NCBI GenBank assembly: GCA_022835595.1
Contig: BQUP01000003.1
Location: 1,223,704 to 1,287,703 of the forward strand
From: Cystobasidium ongulense
Lineage: Eukaryota; Basidiomycota; Cystobasidiomycetes; Cystobasidiales; Cystobasidiaceae
DNA: 64,000 nt
Direction of reading: 5' to 3'
This document shows, one piece after another, positions 47,596 to 58,890 of this stretch; positions within the stretch are counted from its first letter, which is position 1; each line of letters begins with the position of its first letter. The notes under the pieces are model-generated. The model was not told where the DNA came from. It made no database searches and was given only the letters and a program-made list of their open reading frames with translations. The position numbers and the translations under genes are program-made.

Positions 47596-49964
47596 ATGAT
47601 GTACGACCTCATTGTAGTGAATGGCCTGGTGAGCACCGCCAGCGATATTGCGTGAGTGTCAGATTGCGACTCGGTTGCGCTGGACTGGCGAAGCACGAGT
47701 GACGCGCGAGCTGACAGACGACGGCACTACTATGCAGCCAGGTCGACGTTGCAGTGCAAAATGGAAAGATAGCCTTCCTTGGGAAGGTCCGGCAGGAGCA
47801 GCTTGACGGAGCGCGGCAGGTCATTGACGCAGAGTGAGTTGGCTGCAGTTGCTGGCGGACAGTCAGCATGAACGCCCAAGCTGACCTGAGTGGTTTGCGT
47901 CTCTCTAGCGGTGGTCATGTCTTCCCAGGTGGCAGTGAGTGACCCTTCCTTTTTTGGTGCACACGGCCCTAGCTTGTCATGCATGTGTCGTGATCTTCCA
48001 CTTGCTGGCTTGCATGTTTTGATGAGTTACTCTCCCTCTCTCTCTCCAGTCGACGCCCATGTCCACATCTCGCAGGTGGGCACAGCGACTTGGTTCGAGA
48101 GCCCAACGAAAGAGACAGCTGATTGAAGGGTCGGCCGGTTGGCTGCGGCCTGATCTATTGCGCAGGACTCGGGTGCTGCCAAATGCTCAGACAATTTCGA
48201 GACGGGTTCGAGGAGCGCTGCAGCGGGCGGCACGACGACCTTTGTCTCCTTCGCATGCCAGAATCGAGAGGACCCGAGCCTGCTTCAAGTCGTAGATGAC
48301 TATCGTAAGGTCTCCGTAGAACTCGACGCGTGTCGGACGTTCGCTGATGCTGCTTTATGTACTGTAAACTGATGCTTTACTTGTGCTAATTCTTGCTTGT
48401 ACTCACGTACGCACGCACACAGACAAGCAAGCCGACTCCACAGGAAGCTACGTCGACTATGGCTTCCACATCATTATAACAAATCCAGGACCCCATGTTA
48501 TCAAGGATGAGATACCAACACTAATGAAGCGAGGGGTGTCGTCATGCAAGCTCTTTGTGAGCCGCGATTTGCTACGCCTCGTCGTGACCCTGATCTAACT
48601 GAAGCCTCAATACCCACTGTCGAGCAGATGACCTATGACGCGATGAAGCTCCGCGACGACCAGCTGCTTGAAATCATGCTGGCTGCTCGACGGTGTGGCA
48701 TGACCACGATGATGCACGCTGAGAACGGGGACATCATCAATTGGCTGACCGAGAAGCTTGAAGAGCGAGGGATGCTAGGTCAGTGCTGCTCTCTGCCACG
48801 AAACCTGCATGGCAATACCATGGCTGATCACCAAAGCCTGCTATAGATCCAGTCTACCACGCTTGGTCCCGACCGCCGGCCGTAGAAGCAGAAGCCACGA
48901 ACCGCGCAATGGCACTGGCCGAGCTTGTCGATAACCCAATACTCTTCGTCCACGTCAGTGCAGCTGACGCAGCCACTGCGATCCGAAACGCACAAACTCG
49001 AGGCGTGCCTGTATTCGCAGAAACATGTCCGCAGTATCTTTATCTCACATATGCCGATCTGGAAAAATTTCATGATCCAAATTGCTTCGAAAATAGCAAA
49101 CATGTTTGCTCACCTCCTCCTGGACCCGATGGACAAGACCACAAGGCTATTTGGCGGTGAGATGTCATCTTGAGCGGAATGATAACCTGTGACTGATGAC
49201 CTCCGCCTCCAAACAGCGGCTTGCAAAATGGAACCTTCACAATCTTCTCATCTGACCATTGCCCTTACCTGTACGATGACGCTCAAGGCAAGATTCAAGG
49301 GATTCTCGAGCACGAACATGTTCCAGCTCCTGAGGACAAGGATTATAAGGGCTTTATGAAGACAAAGAAAGGACACTTCAAGTGAGCTTTCGATGGTACT
49401 GAAGGCGTGGCGGTGTCAATGCTCATCTTGATATCTTGTACGCGCAGGCATATCCCAAACGGCTGTCCCGGAGTAGAGACGCGCTTGCCTCTGCTATATA
49501 AAGGGCTGGAAGAGGGCCGCCTCTCGCCTCAGCGGTTTGTAGAGCTCACGAGCACGAATCCAGCCAAGCTCGTGAGTGTCCATGCCTGGTTCTAGATGAA
49601 GTCGGTAGGACAAGACTGATCACCAGCTCAGTACGGCATGTATCCCAAAAAAGGGTGCTTGCTGCCAGGTTCGGACGCCGACTTGACAGTCTGGTACCCT
49701 CCCAAAGCCAAAGCGCCTTTCACTATCACCAATGCCAACTTGCATCATAATGTTGACTATACGCCCTACGAAGGAACGCAGGTCACCAACTGGCCGAGGT
49801 ATACCGTCGTGCGTGGGAAGGTAGTATGGGACGGAGACCAGCAGGCAATAGTTGGGTCGCTGGGAGATGGGCAGTTTGTGGCGAGAGGCCCATCGCAGCT
49901 TTTCACGCAGTACGAAGGGCGTGCTGACGACAGTCGCCGGACGGCAAGGTGGCTTCACGAGTAG
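47596..49964 (+). CDS. Dihydropyrimidinase / hydantoinase-type cyclic amidohydrolase
   Basis: This is a binuclear metal amidohydrolase that opens cyclic amides such as dihydropyrimidines or hydantoins. ATGs at 47596 and 47599 open MMYDLIVVNGLVSTASDIAQ. The product continues VDVAVQNGKIAFLGKVRQEQ, GGHVFPGGIDAHVHISQ (H-x-H), SDNFETGSRSAAAGGTTTFV, GVSSCKLF (presumed carboxylated Lys), MMHAENGDIINWL (His), DNPILFVHVSAADAATAIRN (His), FAETCPQYLYLTY, FTIFSSDHCPYLYDD (catalytic Asp), HIPNGCPGVETRLPLLYKGL, TSTNPAKL, MYPKKGCLLPGSDADLTVWY and RYTVVRGKVVWDGDQ. At least seven introns are present. The stop TAG is at 49962-49964. All metal ligands are visible, so it is likely active. Allantoinase is a related alternative, but the overall text is closer to dihydropyrimidinase. 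Confidence 0.88.
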
Positions 49965-50139
49965 TCGCAGTCGCATAGCCCGAGCAATCCAGTGTCCGAC
50001 TTCAGATGCCAGATCATTGATGCGGCGATAAGCGCACCTGACTTTGTCGATCGCGTTTGCGATAAGGTGGAATTGCCGGGCTTTTGCAACTTTGCTTTCG
50101 ACTAATCTGGATTGTATTGATGAGAGCACGCGAACAGCG

Positions 50140-52765
50140 ATGCACGAAGGGAGTACCGCCGCCAATGAGCAGTATGGCACCCTGCTTGGCATCGCAGACC
50201 AGCGGGCCTCTGTGTCCCAAGCGAGGCCCCAGAGAAGTCCTTCCAGCACTCCAGCGGCGGCGGCGAGAGAACGGCCGTATCCGCGGAGAGCGGTGAAAGC
50301 CTGCGATCCATGCAAGAGCAAGAAGCAGAGGTGTACAGGGCCCAGTTCGGTACCGTGCACTCGCTGTGCAGTTGCAAAGAGGCCATGCTCGTTCGAGAAA
50401 GACTTTGTGGGCACTTTGGAGGGAAATCGCCCGGTGGCCTTTTCGCTGCAGATACTGCAAGACATGCAAGCAGAGTGAGTGAGCACGACGCTGACCACGA
50501 CAGGTGCTTTGTGTGTTGGGCTGGCTGATCGATTCTACCGATAACGCGATGTCAGCCTTTTGCAACAACGACAACGCATTGAGAATCTGGAAGCTCTTCT
50601 TGGAGCTCGGCCGGGCACAGCCTATGAGCATGACGGCGACAACACGATGACTGCGAACAGCGAAGACGAACAAGAAAGTCCAGGAGCCTCTGCATTGTCC
50701 CACTTGGATGGCAGCAGGCAGTCTGGATCACATGCAATCTTGCCACTCGACTCCCTGGAATCGTTTCATGATCATCAGCACGCAGCTATACCGTCAGCGG
50801 CAGCACCTCCTTTGTCGTTGAGGGAAGTTCAGTCAGAAGCTCCGACTGGCGTCTTGCGCTTCCTTGAATCCCGAACGGATGCACAAACAGCGCAGCACTT
50901 GGCCGCCAGGCAAGATCCGGTGAAGCTGGGTCTACTGAACATGAACGAAGCTCAGCAGCTCTTCGACATGTAAGTCCTAAGTAACGGATATGACAGCCAA
51001 ATAATTGTATAACCGCTGACTATGCCTTGTTACGCAAGTTTCTGGACATGCTGTCATCGAACTTGCTCCTTGCTGGATCCAGACACCCAGCGACAAGCCT
51101 TTCAAGTCTCCTCAGTGTCTCCGCTATTATTCAGTGTCATTTTGAGCGTCGCAGCCCGCTTTTGGAACGTCAAGGACTCGACCAAATCCATCCTGCATCC
51201 GCTGTATTGGGAAATGGTCCAGGTTGTGGACGCCTCTATCTCAGAGCTTCTCCTCCGCCCGCCAGCTTCCTGCATCTGCTTGGAATCCATACAAGGGTGC
51301 GAGATACGTGACCATCTAGAGCTGAGAGAAACTAAGAACGGACTGTCGATCTAGCCTCCTCTTATATTGCCAATACTCACCATTGCAACCCATCGGGCCT
51401 GATGGTGTTGCGCGGACACGGTTCAGTGGCAGTGGAGCGTGGGTACGTCCACATTCACACTTTGCCGCCATCTACCAGAACACTCAAACTGCTAAAATAT
51501 ATCCGCAGCTCGCCATCAGTCTCGCTTTACGGCTGGCAAAGGTCCTTAATCTATCTCAGCGGGCTGCGAGCTTTCCAGCCATGTCATTGGATGTAACTCC
51601 GGATGACATGAAACATATGCGCGTATGGATCAATCTTCTATCAGCAGACGCCATCTTGTCTTTATCGGCAAATTTGAGTCCAACCATGGATCCGACTATC
51701 GCCACTCGAGCTGTGCGCGACTATGAAAGCCACGACAGGAGTTTGCCGCTCGACAAAAGAATGGCGGGCTTATACGAGGTCGTCTTAATCACTCACAAAC
51801 TGTCAAATAATGGCCTAGATTTGCCTCTGGCGCAGATCGGTACCGGCGCATTGAAGAGGGTGAATTTAGAGCTTGATGAGTGGGAAAGATCGTGGAACAG
51901 GAACCTAGGTACGTGCTTCCTGTATGTTAATAACCACATTCTTCTGATTCACCACTTCCATAACAGCCAACTCAATCGATGCCGACCCTGAAGCCCAGTT
52001 TGTTTTCCCCATCACTACTGCGCGGTGGTATCGCTTAGTTCTCAACTCGGCATCTACAGGCGCATACACTTCGAACCCCTTCAGCCAGGCTCAAATATCG
52101 CTGCAGACAGGGTCATTGATGATTGCAGTCACCGCCGCAGCTCAGACACTCTGGCGATTCTCTCTCGAATCAACGGTGGACGAGGATGGCGATGGATGGC
52201 AAGCTACTTTCTCAGCGCCGTTGACAGTCAACAATGCAAGAGCTCGCGTCTTGGCCTACTCTGTAGATTCTTAGTAAGAGCAGTGTCCCTAAAGTTTGGA
52301 TACGTTTAGCTCACGAGTGTGGAACAGCTGGCTCACTCATAGCTTCTCCGCGATCTTGTTGGCAATCGCTTTCGACAAAGGCGCAATCGATGGTAAGCTA
52401 TTTCGCCACCATATGACTGACTATTCCCTGACTAAATTGTCGGTAAAGAGTCACTGCGTCTGCAAGTTCCTCCACTGCAGACGCAGGCATCTCCCAGCTC
52501 ACCTGTACTACGACTGCTTTCTCTAGCTTTGGCACTGGTGGACTCGATTATCGGGGTTGCACTGCACCACCCTGCAGCGGCCTACCGACCCTTCTTCCAG
52601 AGGGCACTGCAGACATGCACGCCCCTCGCTGCTGCCACTGTTGAGCAAGACGACTCGATTGAGCAATTTTTGCAACAGCTGAACGCGAGCAACAATTTCG
52701 ACCTAAGCGCCTTCAGCAACACCATGTTTACACAGCCTTGGGATGTAGGTACATGGAACGTGTAG
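50140..52765 (+). CDS. Zn2Cys6 fungal-specific transcription factor
   Basis: This is a Gal4-type regulator, probably controlling the surrounding catabolic genes. The first ATG in frame is 50140 (MHEGSTAANEQYGTLLGIAD). The zinc cluster reads ACDPCKSKKQRC, then CTRCAVAKRPC (C-x2-C-x6-C ... C-x2-C-x6-C). A short leucine-rich coiled coil (LLQQRQRIENLEALLG) follows an intron. The middle-homology region starts FWTCCHRTCSLLDPDTQRQ, SPLLFSVILSVAARFW and continues with IYPQLAISLALRLAKVLNLS and MRVWINLLSADAILSLSANL. Further exons read ANSIDADPEAQFVFPITTAR, RLVLNSASTGAY and TLWRFSLE. The last exons carry SLRLQVPPLQTQASPS and a hydrophobic, Gln/Asn-rich tail that may activate. The stop TAG is at 52763-52765, 35 bases from the opposite-strand dioxygenase stop. 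Around seven introns are present. Confidence 0.85.
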
Positions 52766-52800
52766 TGAAATGTGATGCAGGCTAGATACAAGCCGGCAGA

Positions 52801-54095
52801 CTAGGTGGACCTAGCGTAGGACAAGACGGTCTCGTATTGTTGAAGCCCGTCATCCTCCCTGACGATCTTAATCTGACCGGGCTGTCCCTTATCTACCGCA
52901 GCGGATTCCTCCATGGGCACACCAAGTGCAAACGGGCCATCATCTACGACGGTCGCTCGACGCACATCTCGAGCGTAACCTTCGCCATCAAATAATGTAG
53001 CTCTGTGCATCGATTGTCGGTTGTCCCACCAGACGAGATCACCAGCATTCTTCCATTCGACTTGGAAGGTGTATTGAGGCTGAGTGCAGTGTTCCATGAG
53101 CTCTTTGATCAACTTTTGACCGTCTTCGTCTGACATCCCCAAGATCCGCTTGGCATGTTTAGCGAGGTAGAGGACTTTGCGGCCATCTGGCCCGGTCTGA
53201 ACCAACTTGTGGCAAGAGGGAGGCTTTGCCTTCTTCTCCTCTTCCGTCGGCTCGGCGTAAAAGACTGGCGAGGCGAGCTTCCGGGAATACCATAGACTGG
53301 TAGGAGAAGGAAGTCAGCCGTGTCGGGGTTTAATAAGTCTGAACACAATTTGCACGCACTCGTGCTCAACAATCAAATCTTCTAAGGCTGCTTTGGTCGA
53401 TTCTGGGAGCCCTTCGTATGCTCTTCTGGTGTCAGCAAACCAAGTATTCGCGACGCCAGGCACTGCTCCGGCATGGCAGCAGAGGAGAGAATATTTTGCC
53501 CGAGGTGCGCTGTAGCTGGAATCGGTATGCCACAGCGCGTTGCCAAGAGAGTGGTGCCAGCGCCGCTGCAAGCTTGTGTCGGCATGTCACACCATTGATT
53601 GAGAGAGCAAAGGTACTCACGCTGCCTTTTTTGACGACGCTACCGTCCAACTCGATGCTGGTGAAGAGAGCCGCAGGTCAGCACAGTGCATCGCTTTTGC
53701 AGTACCAGCTAGGTAGTAAGTATGATCAACCAGTGCAACTCACTTGCCAACATCAAATAGGTAGGGCGTCCCCAAGCGCTGCGCCATGGCGTAGACAGGG
53801 TTCTTCTCTAAGGCTTTGCCCAGTTGAGCGGCGAACGCCACATGCTTATCATTGTCTATGGCCGTCTTGCGAAAAATCGTGACGGCAAATCGGTCCTGTA
53901 GTTCAAGAAGCTGATAGTGCAGGTTTTAGTATGGGTAGGGTTGCCTTGAAAAGCTCAAGAGGATTCAACTGAGCGACGCACCGTTTCGATAGTGTTTTGC
54001 GGTACAGGTTGACTAAAATCAACACCCTCGACTTCAGCGCCGAAGCCGCCTGCCAGTGGCTTGATTGTAAGATTGTTGATAACGAAGGATTCCAT
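52801..54095 (-). CDS. TfdA-like 2-oxoglutarate dioxygenase
   Basis: This is a second TauD/TfdA-family Fe(II)/2-oxoglutarate dioxygenase, closer to TfdA (2,4-dichlorophenoxyacetate dioxygenase-like) than to JLP1. I use the ATG at 54093-54095 (MESFVINNLTIKPLAGGFGA, then EVEGVDFSQPV), where homology begins. The frame is open upstream to an ATG at 54345-54347 with an Arg/Ser-rich, targeting-like sequence, so a longer form is possible. Landmarks: FAVTIFRKTAIDNDKHVAFA, ALWHTDSSYSAPRAKYSLLC (H-x-D), GVANTWFADTRRAYEGLPES, YSLWYSRK, LYLAKHAKRILGMSDEDG, LVWWDNRQSMHRATLFDGEG (distal His) and RDVRRATVVDDG (Arg). Three or four introns are present. The stop TAG is at 52801-52803. It is divergent from DapA copy 2. 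Confidence 0.85.
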
Positions 54096-54376
54096 GCTGC
54101 TTGCTGTGATGCACCTTGAGACTTGTACGTATGGTTGAGCAAGAAGATTGTCTGGAGCAGGCGCACTCTCCCCATTTGCCCTTGGTGAGTCCGTGATGCG
54201 GATCTGCGCTCCCGACGTTTCCGACGTTGCCGCTGGCCTTTTCGGCAGGCCCGATAAGCCAAGCGAGGTGCGGCTGGTCCGAAGCAGGGGTGTGCCACAG
54301 TGTTGATGGTGCTTACTTGCTCGTATTGCAAGTTGGGTACTGAGCATCAAGCTGCTGTTAAGTCTACCTTGTCAGC
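54096..54376. promoter_or_regulatory. Bidirectional promoter between the TfdA-like and DapA copy 2 genes
   Basis: This region carries three CCG triplets at exactly nine-base spacing (54212, 54221, 54230; CGG-N6-CGG-N6-CGG on the minus strand), a CGG-N5-CCG at 54271-54281 and GGTCCGAAGC at 54276-54285, shared with 47343-47352. If the dioxygenase starts at 54347 most of this is its coding sequence. Confidence 0.5.
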
Positions 54377-55823
54377 ATGAACGGCCACGCCACCCGTCAG
54401 CTGCGACCAGGCGTCTACTGCGCGCTGCCGTGCTTCTTCGATGCCAAAGAAGATATTGGTGCGTAGCCTGCTCCTGAACCCGAGCGAGCGAGGTCTCTAA
54501 CGAGTTGAATACAGATATCAAGGCCTTTGTACAGCACCTGCTGTGTGAGTGGTCAGATGGGGGTTTAGGGAACTGCGCGACACCCGCTGACCGCTATCAC
54601 CTGCATGCAGATGTGGTCAAGGGAGGATGCTACCCAGTCATCTCGGGATCCATGGGCGAGGCCATTCACCTCGTTAGTGCTGCCCTGCTCTCGCTGTCTT
54701 GCCTTGCCTTGCCTTGCACTGTGCTGACCTCGCTTCGCCAGACCTCGCAAGAACGCTGCACCTTGATCCGCGAATCTAGAAAGGCGTTGGATGCCGCTGG
54801 CTTTGGGGATGTCGGCTTGCTCGTCGGCGCAGGTGCACCAAGTACCCGAGCTACCATCAAGCTGGTCAAAGAGGCAGCGGAGTGAGTTGCTCAGGAGGAA
54901 GGACGTTCTCGAGAAAGCACAATTGACCCGACAGTTCCTTGGTACATCTACAGGGCCGGCGCAGATCAAGTGATGGTCATTTTGGACGGGTACTATGCTG
55001 GCCTGCTCAAAGCGAACCCACAAGCTATCAAGCGACACTTTATCGAAGTCGCAGAAGCCTCTCCCGTGCCTGTCATGCTGTACAATTTCCCAGCTGTCAC
55101 CGCAGGCATCGACCTTTCGCATGATCTCGTCGAAGACATCGCGAGAGAGGCGCCGAACACTTGCGGCATCAAGCTCACTTGCGCTAACGTCGGAAAGCTC
55201 ACGCGCCTCGCCGCTGTGGTCCAGTCATCCGAATTCCAAACGAAGCACCCGCGAAAAGACCCCAACGCGCCGTGAGCTGGTCAAGCTGATGCAGTATACA
55301 TAACCGAAAGAAAACAGCTAATTGCCGCGAACTTGTCAGATTCCTACTTCTGGACGGTCAAATCGATATACTGCTTGCGACAATGCCAGTAGGAGCAGGG
55401 GGGTGTATAGGGGGTGTGCCTAACTTTGCACCAGTAAGTCCACCTCCCTCGGGGCGCCCTGAGACAAGGACCGAGTTAACGGTATGACCGACAGCTTGTG
55501 TGCGCAAAACTGTGGAAGCTATGCACAGCAGGACTAGAAGGACAAGCACTTTATGAAGCGCGCCAGCTGCAGGCAGTCGTAGCCCGTGCAGACTATTTTG
55601 CTTCTGGCACAGGCGTGAGTAATTTGGGATATTAACGCACAACGCCAGCCTGACATCGATTTAACAGATACCCGGCATGAAATGGGCCTTGAATGACTTG
55701 TTCGGATACGGCATTTCTCCTCGCAGGCCTTTGCCAGCGATGGGAGATGCTGCTGGTAAACAGTTTATGGCAAACTTGGAAGAGATATTAGCCCTCGAAT
55801 CGCAACTAGCAAAAGTGTTATAA
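54377..55823 (+). CDS. DapA/dihydrodipicolinate-synthase-family aldolase or lyase, copy 2
   Basis: This is a paralogue of the gene at 42867-44303. The ATG at 54377 opens MNGHATRQLRPGVYCALPCF. The spliced product shows HLHADVVKGGCYPVISGSMG (GSMGE loop), LTSQERCTLIRESRKALDAA, VGLLVGAGAPSTRATIKLVK, AGADQVMVILDGYYAGLLKA, SPVPVMLYNFPAVTAGID (conserved Tyr), NTCGIKLTCANVGKLTRLAA (presumed Schiff-base Lys), LLLDGQIDILLATMPVGAGG, CIGGVPNFAPL and MKWALNDLFGYGISPRRPLP. Five or more introns (for example starting at 54460 and 54883) are present. The stop TAA is at 55821-55823. The residues of DHDPS-type catalysis are retained; the substrate is unknown. The permease follows on the same strand. Confidence 0.88.
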
Positions 55824-56367
55824 AGGCAGGGATACGCAACGTAGTCTGTATATTTTGCAGATGTAGCATCACATACCGATCTATCATTTGCTCGGCAATC
55901 ACCTAGCTGCATTTGGCCATGCTGTACAAGGCTTACGCCACAACGTCGCCGACAGCGCTCGCTGTCGGGACATTCAAAGATCGGGATACTTGCCGGGCCT
56001 GGGTGCTCAGGCCAGAGTCTCACCAATCTCCAGCACTGTCATTGGCTGTTGTCGTGTCTTTCGTTTCCGGCAACCCTACGGTACTTCGGGAAAGGCCTCA
56101 TTGGCTCTTATCTTTGGGCGTTAGGCGGCGGCCGGATTTACTCCCAAGAAATTCGGGATCTTTGGAAAATGCCGACCTCTTATCTCTTCTCCTACAATCT
56201 TTCAGGGAGGACTGCATCTTGCAGTCGGCAATCGCCGTGATGGGCCCGCGAGCTGTTATCCTCACGAGCTGGTTCCAATTCCTTCAAAAGCGGGATGTTC
56301 GCTCTCCCTTTCCAGCTTCTCTCTGTCAAGCCGCACCTTTGCCTTATCACTCGATAGGCTCTTCAAG
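55824..56367. promoter_or_regulatory. Upstream region of the MFS permease
   Basis: These 544 bases contain GGAAAATGCCGACC at 56164-56177, identical over 14 bases to the amidohydrolase promoter, and a TTCGGGAAA word at 56085-56100 also found at 44467-44475. The open plus-strand frame 55913-56380 is not protein-like. Confidence 0.5.
56163..56177. promoter_or_regulatory. Candidate Zn2Cys6 binding site upstream of the permease
   Basis: TGGAAAATGCCGACC lies 190 bases before the permease ATG. The right half (CCG) and the spacer match the site at 47478 exactly; the left half is TGG instead of CGG. Confidence 0.5.
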
Positions 56368-58485
56368 ATGTCGCACCTAGACTCACCTACAGCCTTGGAC
56401 CCAGTAGAAAAGAAGGGACTCGATGTCGAAGCTACCATCGTGCCTCACCTGTCACAGTCCGAGCAACTCGAATGGTCCGAGTACACCTCGCTCAAGGAAC
56501 ATTACGATAATGATCCCAAGGCCTACAAGAAACTGATCCGGAAGAGTGAGCATGCGATTCTAGAAGTGGCAACGCGAGCTGTACTAACAACGCGCTTGCC
56601 CTTTCAGTGGATATTCGAATTGTTATTTACCTCTGGGTAAGAGCAGCCGCACTCCCAGCTTGCGGTATCTTCACTGGAACACGGTTCTCTCCCCACAGTT
56701 CATTTACCTAATGAACGCCCTGGACCGCTCCAACGCTGGCAATGTCCGAATCTATACCTTTTTCAAAGACACGGGAATGACAGACTCCCAGTTCACTACT
56801 GGTCTTACGATCTACTCCTGCTTGTAGGGTCGGGTCTCGAGCCAAACACAGTGTCAGTCTACTGACGCTCGTTGCGTATACAGCTATGGTGGCCTCGAAG
56901 TACCGGCGCAGCTTATCTTACAGCGCATTGGTCCAAAGTGGTTCCTAAGTACCATAGTCACTGGATTTGGTGTTGTTACAGCTCTACATACTGTCATTGG
57001 CTCCCGTAGGTCGCGCCGCACTTCTCCATATGCAAACGCTGAGAGTATCTGCCACCTCGCCAGACCGTGACTTCTGGATCCTCCGCGCCTTTCTAGGAAT
57101 CTTTGAAGCTGGTATCTATCAAGGATCCTTCTACGTTCTGTCAAGGTGGTTTCTACCGAGCGAACTTCAAAAACGTCAGGGTATCTGGTACACAGCCACC
57201 ATGGTGTCAGGAGCCCTAGGTGGCCTGATCGCTTATGGTGTAGGGGGGCTGCAAGGCCGTCTAGGTTACCAGCAGTGGCAATGGCTATTTCTCATTGAGG
57301 GAACGCTTAGTAAGCGCCCTTTCCTGCCTTTTGCCGCAACTACAAATGACGTGACTGACTTTCTAATCTACAGCTATCTTTGTCGGTGTCGTGGGATTCT
57401 TCCTTTGCCCCGGTCTTCCTGGGAGATGGAAGTCTCGTTTCTTCACCGCCGATGAAATGCGCTTCATGGACCTGCGTGTCAAATATAAAGACGGCCCCAT
57501 TCCTCCCCGAGATGTCTTCGAGAAGAAAGCCATGGTCGATGCCGCCGCAGACTGGAAGGTGAGATCACGGCACTCTGACGTTCGATGGGGCGCATCCATG
57601 CTGATATACCTCCTCTAGACATATATTCATGCATCACTCCTTGCCTTCGGTGGCTCTATTCCTACATACAGCATCAACTACACCCTTGCTCTGATGATTC
57701 GACAATTCGGCTACACTGCCATCAAAGCGCAAGCTCTCACCGTCCCTCCTTACATCTTCGGCAGTTTCTGTGTCCTCCTCGGTGCCTGGTACTCCGACCG
57801 ATACCAAAAGCGCGCCAAGATGCTTCTGCTCTCCTACGGTATCGGCATGTGCGGCATCCTTGTTGTCTGGCCTTGCCTTTACTTCCGCGGAACGGCTGGA
57901 GCAAGCTATGCTGCTTTGTTCTTCGTCGTTGGCGCCTTCAATGCTCAGGTGAGCCCTTCTCTATCAATGTCGTCCCTTGTATCTGCTTGCGAATCGCTGA
58001 TACCTTTGCGTATCGCTTCCTAATAGGGACCTGCCGTGGGTGCTCTCGCAACAAACTTCCGCAATCCTGTCAAGCGTGCTGTTGGTGAGTCCACTTACTG
58101 GTTCCTCGCTCAGATGGACCCCAACTAATACGTGTCTGACTCGCAGCAATGGGTATCGTCGGCACAATCGGTCAGATTATTGGGGGTGTTGGTGGTGCAG
58201 TAAGTCTGTGCATTCACAGGAGTCTTATGCTTGTGAGCTCATGATATTCTATTTCAGAACATCTTCCGAGCTTCAGAAGCACCAACATACCCGACTGGCT
58301 TTGGGGTCATTACTGGATCTGTCATTTTCGGTGGCGTACTGCCCATTTCTGCTTACTGGTACATTCTTCGCCGCGAGAATAAGCGTCGCGATGCCATGGC
58401 CGTCGAAGACATTAAGGCTCAATACACTGAGCAAGAACTGTCAGATATGGGAGAGCGCAGTCCGCTATTCCGATACGTTACTTAA
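56368..58485 (+). CDS. MFS permease, Dal5/allantoate-nicotinate-permease-like
   Basis: This is a plasma-membrane proton symporter of the anion:cation symporter (Dal5/TNA1) family, importing carboxylates such as allantoate, nicotinate or related acids. The ATG at 56368 opens MSHLDSPTALDPVEKKGLDV. The spliced product shows VDIRIVIYLWFIYLMNALDR, SNAGNVRIYTFFKDTGMTDS (the family DRxNxGNA-like loop), YSCLYGGLEVPAQLILQRIG, WILRAFLGIFEAGIYQGSFY, GALGGLIAYGVGGLQGRLGY, QQWQWLFLIEGTLTIFVGVV, FCPGLPGRWKSRFFTADEM, IPTYSINYTLALMIRQFGY, LLGAWYSDRYQKRAKMLLLS and VGALATNFRNPVKRAVAMGI. About nine introns are present; one in the second membrane segment (near 57000-57060) I could not place exactly. The stop TAA is at 58483-58485. 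The length of about 500 residues and 12 membrane spans fit. Confidence 0.88.
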
Positions 58486-58890
58486 ACGTCATATGTCCTG
58501 GAACTTGCATGATGCGAATCACGCAATATGTAGATGTAGCTGTTTGAGGTTGAAAGATAGACTGGGCCGAGACTGAAATACATGCATGGACTGCTCCCTG
58601 CACTCGACTGCTTCCTGCACTCCCTGCCTGAGAAACGTGACTGTGAGAGCGTTGAGAGCGAGCTTGACCGGCGACATCTTCCTGCTTGGGGAAATGTTAA
58701 CACAGTGCTCTTCAACGCACGCGACATACGAGCATCGAAGACAGCTGAGCTTTCTGAGGGTTTGCGGTATGCCCGACGGATACAACCTAGGAGCGTGTAA
58801 TGCAACCTGGGGTAAGATACCCACGAAAAACAACGCGGATCAAAGACAGGGGAATATGGAAGTAAATGACCTCGCCAAGACTAACCCAGT
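58486..58890. other. Intergenic region after the permease
   Basis: These bases follow the permease stop and lead into the DapA remnant. No ORF with family features is present on either strand. Confidence 0.5.

Noticed and set aside
48171-48222. GGGTTCGAGG word considered as a tRNA T-arm
   Set aside because: It lies in the amidohydrolase exon (ETGSRSA) and no acceptor or anticodon stem is found around it. No tRNA or rRNA gene was seen in the window.
55913-56380. 155-codon open frame before the permease
   Set aside because: It lacks family motifs, overlaps the permease start and contains the candidate regulatory element; better explained as promoter.
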